Source of the DNA: Planococcus maritimus
Lineage (GTDB): Bacteria; Bacillota; Bacilli; Bacillales_A; Planococcaceae
Direction: 5' to 3'
DNA: 64,000 nucleotides
Assembly: GCF_001687625.2 (NCBI RefSeq)
Contig: NZ_CP016538.2
Span: 468,001 to 532,000, forward strand
In this document: one piece after another, positions 59,145 to 64,000 of the stretch
Numbering within the stretch: the stretch's first letter is position 1
How the letters are laid out: every line of letters begins with the position of its first letter
The notes under the pieces: model-generated
Database searches by the model: none
What the model was told of the DNA's origin: nothing
What the model saw: the letters and a program-made list of their open reading frames with translations, nothing else
Position numbers and translations under genes: made by a program

Positions 59145-59495
59145 TTGATTGTAAAACGCGGGGATGTTTTTTTCGCAGAATTATCACCGGTCGTCGGGTC
59201 TGAGCAAGGCGGGACCCGTCCGGTTTTGGTGATACAAAACGATATCGGGAACCGATTTAGTCCGACAGTGATCATTGCGGCGATCACCGCCCAGATCCAA
59301 AAAGCCAAATTGCCGACACACGTAGAAATCAACGCCAAGAAATACGGATTTGAGCGTGACTCTGTAATTTTGCTTGAACAATTGCGGACGATTGATAAAT
59401 CGCGTTTGACTGATAAAATTACACAGCTGGACGATGCGTTGATGGAGAAGGTGGACGAAGCCTTAGAAATCAGTGTCGGACTTGTAAAATTTTAG
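59145..59495 (+). CDS. ndoA: Toxin endoribonuclease EndoA (MazF)
   Basis: The 116-aa PemK/MazF RNase starts [33 protein letters not shown], nearly the Bacillus sequence, with the Arg in GGTRPV and Thr in IIAAIT that form the active site. It cleaves mRNA at short specific sites when free of antitoxin. The start is TTG 59145 after CGGAGGG. It lies directly before the sigB operon, as in many bacilli, but a strong terminator separates them. Confidence 0.97.
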   Translation: MIVKRGDVFFAELSPVVGSEQGGTRPVLVIQNDIGNRFSPTVIIAAITAQIQKAKLPTHVEINAKKYGFERDSVILLEQLRTIDKSRLTDKITQLDDALMEKVDEALEISVGLVKF

Positions 59496-59510
59496 CATAC
59501 ATACTCCATG

Positions 59511-59545
59511 GAATGCCCCGAGATGGTCTGTCTCGGGGTATTTTC
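59511..59545 (+). terminator. Terminator after ndoA
   Basis: ATGCCCCGAGA-tggtc-TGTCTCGGGGTAT followed by T4, separating ndoAI-ndoA from the rsb genes. Confidence 0.88.
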
Positions 59546-59672
59546 GTATAGAAAATCACCACTACTTTGGCACTTCATCAAAAAAGATGTGAAATGCGCC
59601 GTTTTCCGATACAATGAATAGACAAGTATGAAATTGTGGCTACGAGGGTCACCGGGAGGGTTTTACGACAAG

Positions 59673-60503
59673 ATGAACAAACAAATGGCTACATATATAC
59701 AAGAAAATATGACTGGTATCATTGCTGACTGGCAACAGAAGATGAGAGATGAGAAAGACGAGCCCTCTTTTCAGGTAATGTCGGAGGAGATGGTGAACCA
59801 GACAAGCCGCGAATTTGCGGGGTTGATGACATCGAGTCTTCTTGAAAGCTACCAGATTTACGAAAACCGCTTGCAGGATTTCGCTGAGAAAGTAGTTCGC
59901 CTTGGCTGGTCCATTACCTTCATGACGAAAGCGATCGATCATTTCGCTGAAATCGTCTACGAAGGAATGCGTGAAGCGGGTACAATCCACCCGGATAATA
60001 TGGACGGATTTATCCATGAATTCGCAAATTGGGCCCAACCGATTCGCAATAGCATGATTCACACATATTCCAAAGCCTGGGAGCGTACGGTGAGCTTGCA
60101 GAAGATAGCATTGCAGGAACTATCCGCTTCCTTGATCCCGGTCTTCGACAAAGTATCTGTCATGCCACTCGTCGGGACGATCGACACTGAACGGGCGAAA
60201 TTGATTATGGAAAACTTACTCGACGGTGTCGTCAAGCATCGCGCGGAAGTGGTTTTGCTGGATATTACAGGCGTGCCGGTCGTCGATACCATGGTCGCTC
60301 ATCATATTATCCAAGCGGCAGATGCAGTCCGCCTGGTTGGAGCGAAATGCATGCTCGTCGGGATACGGCCGGAAATTGCCCAGACGATCGTCACGCTCGG
60401 TATCAATTTGAACGACTTTACGACAACGAGCACGCTTCAGCGAGGCGTAGAACAAGCACTGGCTTGGACAAACCGAAAAATTGTGGAGGTTGAAGAAGTA
60501 TGA
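59673..60503 (+). CDS. rsbR: Stressosome protein RsbR
   Basis: The 276-aa protein has an N-terminal non-haem globin-like sensor (1-140) and a C-terminal STAS domain. The two RsbT-phosphorylated Thr sites of Bacillus are preserved (Thr172 in GTIDTERAK and Thr206 in VVDTMVAHH). With RsbS it forms the stressosome shell that holds RsbT. The first in-frame ATG is 59628, but 59673 gives the standard length and follows GGGAGGG. It is first gene of the rsb operon; TACAAT at about 59610 may be its -10. Confidence 0.94.
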   Translation: MNKQMATYIQENMTGIIADWQQKMRDEKDEPSFQVMSEEMVNQTSREFAGLMTSSLLESYQIYENRLQDFAEKVVRLGWSITFMTKAIDHFAEIVYEGMREAGTIHPDNMDGFIHEFANWAQPIRNSMIHTYSKAWERTVSLQKIALQELSASLIPVFDKVSVMPLVGTIDTERAKLIMENLLDGVVKHRAEVVLLDITGVPVVDTMVAHHIIQAADAVRLVGAKCMLVGIRPEIAQTIVTLGINLNDFTTTSTLQRGVEQALAWTNRKIVEVEEV

Positions 60504-60862
60504 ATGTGAGAATCCCAATTCTAAAACTAAGAGATACATTAATCGTTTCGATCCAATGGGAGTTAGATGACCAAACGGCATTGCAATTCCAGGAAGATCT
60601 TTTGACTAAATTGCACGAAACTAGCGCCCGTGGGGTGGTCATCGATTTGACGTCGATCGACTTTATTGATTCATTCATTGCCAAAGTACTGGGGGATGTC
60701 ATTAGCATGTCCAGCCTGATGGGGGCAAGAGTGGTTATTACCGGTATCCAGCCGGCAGTTGCCATCACTTTGATCGAGCTCGGAATTCGACTTGAAGATG
60801 TTATGACGGCACTTGACCTAGAGAACGGCTTGGAGAAACTTCAATTGGAATTGGAGGCTTGA
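60500..60862 (+). CDS. rsbS: Stressosome scaffold RsbS
   Basis: The 120-aa single STAS domain has a phosphorylatable Ser at residue 58 in [13 protein letters not shown]. RsbS binds and restrains RsbT until it is phosphorylated. The start overlaps the rsbR stop in ATGA. Confidence 0.96.
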   Translation: MNVRIPILKLRDTLIVSIQWELDDQTALQFQEDLLTKLHETSARGVVIDLTSIDFIDSFIAKVLGDVISMSSLMGARVVITGIQPAVAITLIELGIRLEDVMTALDLENGLEKLQLELEA

Positions 60863-60864
60863 AG

Positions 60865-61266
60865 ATGAGCGACCAATCCTCAGTGGAAATCTTAACAGAA
60901 TGGGATATTGTAGCGGCACGCCAACTCGGGCGTAATGTCGCCAAGGAGCTCGGATTCGGCACCGTGGACCAAGCGCGAATCACGACGGCCATCAGCGAGC
61001 TTGCCCGCAATATTTATTTATACGCCGGTCAGGGCAGGATCGAAATCCAGCAGCTGGCCGAAAACGGCATGAAAGGAATCCTGATCATCGCTGCTGATAG
61101 CGGCCCGGGGATTCCGGATGTCAGAAAAGTAATGGAAGACGGTTTTACGACATCAGGGGGACTGGGTGCAGGCTTACCGGGTGTCAAGCGCTTAATGGAT
61201 GATTTCAAAATTGAAACGATCCAAGGCGAAGGGACAGATATACGGGCTACGAAGTGGCTCCGCTAG
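60865..61266 (+). CDS. rsbT: Serine/threonine kinase RsbT
   Basis: The 133-aa HATPase protein has an N-box AISELARNIYLYA and G1/G2 boxes ADSGPGIPD and GGLGAGLPGVKRLMDDF. It phosphorylates RsbR and RsbS, then leaves the stressosome to switch on RsbU. ATG 60865 follows GGAGG and gives the same length as in Bacillus; TTG 60859 is too near. Confidence 0.96.
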   Translation: MSDQSSVEILTEWDIVAARQLGRNVAKELGFGTVDQARITTAISELARNIYLYAGQGRIEIQQLAENGMKGILIIAADSGPGIPDVRKVMEDGFTTSGGLGAGLPGVKRLMDDFKIETIQGEGTDIRATKWLR

Positions 61267-61278
61267 GGGGAACGCTAA

Positions 61279-62280
61279 ATGCCTCAACACATTGAAGCGC
61301 AATATCAAGAGATTCTGAACGAATATGTAAAAAAGCAGACGGAGCAAAATTTGTACGTCGGCCAAAATTTCAGCAGGCAACTAATTCTGGAGAATATTTC
61401 CCCAGAAGAAGTGATCAGCATGCACAAAGCAGCCATCGGGGAGCTCTATAGCGATCTCCCGGATGTTGTTTGGCATTCATTTGATTTCCTGATCGAAATG
61501 ATGATCAATTATGGATTGGCATTGCAGGAACGCCAAAGTCTATTGAAACGCCAGGAAGAATTGAAAGTGGAAATGGACTTGGCAGCCAATGTGCAGGAAA
61601 CTTTGCTCAAGACAAAATTGCCGTCTTTGGATGGTTTGGATATCGGCTTATTGTCGATCCCAGCCAAGAAGATGAACGGAGATTATATTTATTTCGTCAG
61701 CGATTATGATGGATACGCCGGGGTAGCTGTTGCCGATGTCATCGGAAAAGGGCTTCCGGCGGCTCTTTGCATGTCCATGATTAAGTTTGGCATGGATAGC
61801 TTGAACAGCTCGCACGCCTTGCCGAAAGACGTGCTTGGCGTCATCAACCGGATCGTGGAAAAAAGCGTCGATGATTCGATGTTTGTCTCAATGTTTTATG
61901 CAAATTACGATGCGGGAGCAGCGAGACTTACATATGGGTCGGCAGGACACGAACCTGCAATCCTCTACCGCGCGGATTCTGGGGAATTTAGCGAGCTAGA
62001 AGCAAAAGGTTTGCTGCTTGGCGTTTCACCGGCAGCGGTATACGAAGAGCATTCCGTTATTTTGGAAAAAGGCGATATGGTCATTATGATGACAGATGGA
62101 GTAACAGAAGGCCGAACAGAAGAAGGCTTTATCGAACGGGATGTCATCTACGAATTGATCGAACAAAAGAAAACAGAGCCAGCCCAGGCAATCGTTCAGC
62201 ACGTTTACGATGAACTGGAGCGGATGCAAAATGCAGAACTTCAGGATGATTTCACTTTAGTGGTTTATAAGAAGGGGTAA
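61279..62280 (+). CDS. rsbU: PP2C phosphatase RsbU
   Basis: The 333-aa protein has an N-terminal four-helix RsbT-binding domain (1-85), a coiled linker and a PPM/SpoIIE phosphatase domain (about 110-333) with VADVIGKGLPAALCMSMIKF and MMTDGVTEGR. It dephosphorylates RsbV to free SigB. The ATG follows TAGGGGGAAC. It is the last gene before the internal SigB promoter. Confidence 0.96.
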   Translation: MPQHIEAQYQEILNEYVKKQTEQNLYVGQNFSRQLILENISPEEVISMHKAAIGELYSDLPDVVWHSFDFLIEMMINYGLALQERQSLLKRQEELKVEMDLAANVQETLLKTKLPSLDGLDIGLLSIPAKKMNGDYIYFVSDYDGYAGVAVADVIGKGLPAALCMSMIKFGMDSLNSSHALPKDVLGVINRIVEKSVDDSMFVSMFYANYDAGAARLTYGSAGHEPAILYRADSGEFSELEAKGLLLGVSPAAVYEEHSVILEKGDMVIMMTDGVTEGRTEEGFIERDVIYELIEQKKTEPAQAIVQHVYDELERMQNAELQDDFTLVVYKKG

Positions 62281-62286
62281 TTTGAG

Positions 62287-62312
62287 GTTTAAAAGCATTA
62301 AATGGCGGGTAA
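62287..62312 (+). promoter_or_regulatory. Internal SigB promoter before rsbV
   Basis: GTTTAA (62287-62292), 14 bases, GGGTAA (62307-62312), exact consensus. It lies in the rsbU-rsbV gap as in Bacillus subtilis, where SigB reads rsbV-rsbW-sigB-rsbX. Confidence 0.9.
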
Positions 62313-62375
62313 GAAAGCTTAGAATGGCTTTTTTTCGGCTGAATTGAATCATACAAAACGGGGTGTCATATAGAG

Positions 62376-62708
62376 ATGAATATTCAAGTTAATTTGACAG
62401 AAAATGACAATAAATTAAAAGGCGATATTCACGGAGAAATCGATGCACATACAGCACCGGTGCTACGTGAAAAATTAGAAGCATACCAAGAACAAGAAGG
62501 CTTGAATGCCGAACTGGATTTATCAGGAGTGGATTATATGGATAGCACAGGATTAGGCGTTTTTGTCGCTTTCTATAAATCCATTAATGCAAAAGGCGGG
62601 CATTTGAAACTGACTGGCCTATCCAGCCGCTTGAAGCGACTCTTTGATATCACAGGTTTGGGCGATATCATGGATATTGAAGCTGCAGTCGGGAAGGGTG
62701 GTAATTAA
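62376..62708 (+). CDS. rsbV: Anti-anti-sigma factor RsbV
   Basis: The 110-aa STAS protein has the RsbW phosphorylation site Ser56 in DYMDSTGLGVF, at the same number as in Bacillus. Unphosphorylated RsbV binds RsbW and releases SigB. It is preceded by the SigB promoter. Confidence 0.97.
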   Translation: MNIQVNLTENDNKLKGDIHGEIDAHTAPVLREKLEAYQEQEGLNAELDLSGVDYMDSTGLGVFVAFYKSINAKGGHLKLTGLSSRLKRLFDITGLGDIMDIEAAVGKGGN

Positions 62709-62710
62709 TC

Positions 62711-63181
62711 ATGCGTCCTTTCGATTATGTAGAAATGCGCGTTCCGGCCAAATCTCAATACGTAGGTGTCGCCCGTCTGACGATTTCGGGTCTCGCAAGC
62801 CGTATCGGGTTTTCATTTGATGATATCGAGGATTTAAAAATTGCCTCGAGTGAAGCAGTAACTAACGCTGTCCAGCACGCTTATTCTGAAGGTGAAGAAG
62901 GCGAAGTGGTCATTGGTTGTGCGCTGTATGAAGATAAAATTGAAATTATGGTAGCCGACCACGGCCAAAGCTTCGATTTTGAAGAAACCAAGGCAAAAGT
63001 GGGACCATATCACGATCAGGAAGAAGGAGCGTTCCTGCGCGAAGGAGGTCTCGGCCTGTATTTGATCGAAACGCTTATGGATGAAGTGAAAGTGCATCAC
63101 CAGGAAGGCGTTACTGTCTTTATGACCAAGCATGTTGAAGGGGAGCGGGTGGAAGAGGATGTCGAAACAATCTCATCCTAA
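62711..63181 (+). CDS. rsbW: Anti-sigma factor and kinase RsbW
   Basis: The 156-aa HATPase kinase has N-box KIASSEAVTNAVQHAY and G-boxes VADHGQSFD and EGGLGLYLIETLMDEV. It binds SigB or phosphorylates RsbV. It starts three bases after rsbV and overlaps sigB by 23 bases. Confidence 0.97.
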   Translation: MRPFDYVEMRVPAKSQYVGVARLTISGLASRIGFSFDDIEDLKIASSEAVTNAVQHAYSEGEEGEVVIGCALYEDKIEIMVADHGQSFDFEETKAKVGPYHDQEEGAFLREGGLGLYLIETLMDEVKVHHQEGVTVFMTKHVEGERVEEDVETISS

Positions 63182-63941
63182 TCAGCCAACGAAAGAACAG
63201 GTACTGGAATGGATTGAAGCTTACCAAAAAACCGAGGACGAGGAAGCGCAAACGAACCTGGTCCTCAATTATCGCCGCTTGGTAGAATCGATTGCCCGCA
63301 AGTATTCTAACGGGAAATCCTATCATGAAGACATCGCACAAGTCGGGATGCTCGGCTTGCTCGGTGCGATTCGGCGTTATGACCCATCTTATGGCCGCAG
63401 CTTCGAAGCTTTCGCAGTGCCGACCATTATTGGCGAAATCAAGCGCTTTTTGCGTGATAAAACATGGGCTATCCATGTGCCGCGCCGCATTAAAGAGTTG
63501 GGGCCGCGCATTAAAGCGACTGTGGAAGTGCTGACAACAGAGCTCCAGCGATCGCCGCAAGTATGGGAAATTGCTGAATACCTGGATGTTGAAGAAGACG
63601 ACATTTTAGAAGCGATGGAGATGGGCAAAAGCTATCAAGCACTTTCCATGGACCATTCACTCGAGGCGGATTCGGACGGCAGTACAGTTACTTTGTTTGA
63701 CGTAGTCGGCCAAGAAGATGACGGATATGAAAAAGCGGATCAGCGCATGCTCGTGGCGGAAGCGATGAATGTCCTTTCTGATCGGGAAAAGCAGATCATC
63801 CAATACACTTACATAGAGCAGCTGAGCCAAAAAGAAGCAGGCGACAGATTGGGAATTTCCCAAATGCACGTGTCGCGTCTTCAGCGGAAAGCCATTAAAA
63901 AGCTTCAGGAAGCCATTTTGGCTGCTGGCGGGGTTTCCTAG
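63159..63941 (+). CDS. sigB: General stress sigma factor SigB
   Basis: The 260-aa sigma-70-family (group 3) factor has regions 2 (GLLGAIRRYDPSYGRSFEAFA, then IIGEIKRFLRDK), 3 and 4 (LSDREKQIIQYTYIEQLSQKEAGDRLGISQMHVSRLQRKAI). It directs RNA polymerase to GTTTAA/GGGTAA promoters, several of which are seen in this window. ATG 63159 lies inside the end of rsbW; the frame extends to TTG 63132 without a better site. Confidence 0.97.
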   Translation: MSKQSHPNQPTKEQVLEWIEAYQKTEDEEAQTNLVLNYRRLVESIARKYSNGKSYHEDIAQVGMLGLLGAIRRYDPSYGRSFEAFAVPTIIGEIKRFLRDKTWAIHVPRRIKELGPRIKATVEVLTTELQRSPQVWEIAEYLDVEEDDILEAMEMGKSYQALSMDHSLEADSDGSTVTLFDVVGQEDDGYEKADQRMLVAEAMNVLSDREKQIIQYTYIEQLSQKEAGDRLGISQMHVSRLQRKAIKKLQEAILAAGGVS

Positions 63942-64000
63942 TGGAAGAAATTCGCCATGACAATGTGGAAGCCTATGCCTACAACGCAGCAAAAAAAGGG
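63941..64000 (+). CDS. rsbX: Phosphatase RsbX, N-terminal fragment
   Basis: GTG 63941 shares one base with the sigB stop. Twenty codons are visible (MEEIRHDNVEAYAYNAAKKG) before the window ends. The position after sigB and the start resemble RsbX, the PP2C phosphatase that resets RsbS/RsbR. The rest lies outside the window, so the call rests on synteny and a short match. Confidence 0.8.
   Translation, partial: MEEIRHDNVEAYAYNAAKKG

Overview
This window is chromosomal DNA from a Gram-positive member of the Bacillales, most probably a Planococcus or close Planococcaceae relative. The evidence is the Bacillus-type order cshA-ydbS-ydbT-rhomboid-acpS-alr-ndoAI-ndoA-rsbRSTUVW-sigB-rsbX at the right end, purine-rich Shine-Dalgarno sequences throughout, frequent TTG and GTG starts, and protein sequences typical of Planococcaceae. 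The genus is an inference; no rRNA gene is present. I see no tRNA, rRNA, CRISPR array, prophage or intact insertion sequence.

Layout. Bases 1-9.2 kb: the end of an ArsB-type pump, a two-domain acetyltransferase, ppaC, a DsbA-family protein, azoR, a repeat-rich gap, an FAD/Rieske oxidoreductase, yceI, murB and a CPA1 antiporter. 9.2-20.8 kb: a penicillin-acylase-like hydrolase, a crcB pair for fluoride export, uspA, a cadC-cadA metal-resistance operon with two operators, acetyltransferases, mntR, cvfB, a DUF1002 protein and a ring-cleaving dioxygenase with a perfect MhqR-type palindrome. 20.8-29.3 kb: a 32-codon membrane peptide behind a consensus SigB promoter, small membrane proteins, acetyltransferases, MFS transporters, dagK, an AraC regulator and yidC. 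29.4-43.4 kb: a VanY-like carboxypeptidase, a 0.9-kb gene-free stretch with a 216-bp tandem array and a long palindrome, cls, a squalene/phytoene-synthase-like gene, a sucrose-phosphate-synthase/phosphatase-like pair, an MBL hydrolase, an amino-acid-oxidase-like protein, a TPR regulator, more MFS pumps and a short-chain dehydrogenase. 43.5-46.7 kb: the copper operon csoR-copZ-copA with two CsoR boxes. 46.8-52.6 kb: a small ORF with its own promoter, rodA, an unrecognised 256-aa protein, then ddl-murF-esterase. 52.6-64 kb: cshA with a structured leader, ydbS-ydbT, rhomboid, acpS-alr, the ndoAI/ndoA toxin-antitoxin pair and the sigB operon, cut inside rsbX.

Main themes. Wall synthesis is represented by murB, ddl, murF, alr, rodA and the VanY-like peptidase. 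Metal and ion homeostasis is represented by cadCA, csoR-copZA, mntR, crcB and the antiporter. Thiol and quinone stress may be represented by azoR, yceI and the dioxygenase, whose promoters share a TCTCGAA motif. General stress is represented by the sigB operon, which carries an internal SigB promoter before rsbV; candidate SigB promoters also precede a hidden 32-aa peptide, a 51-aa membrane protein and, more weakly, the short-chain dehydrogenase. The best leads for something undescribed are the SigB-driven micropeptide transcript near 20.8-21.0 kb, the 216-bp array near 30.3-30.8 kb, the paired 17-bp palindromes around the MFS promoter near 39.4 kb, and the leader of cshA. All functions are assigned by reading motifs and recalling families; no database search was run.
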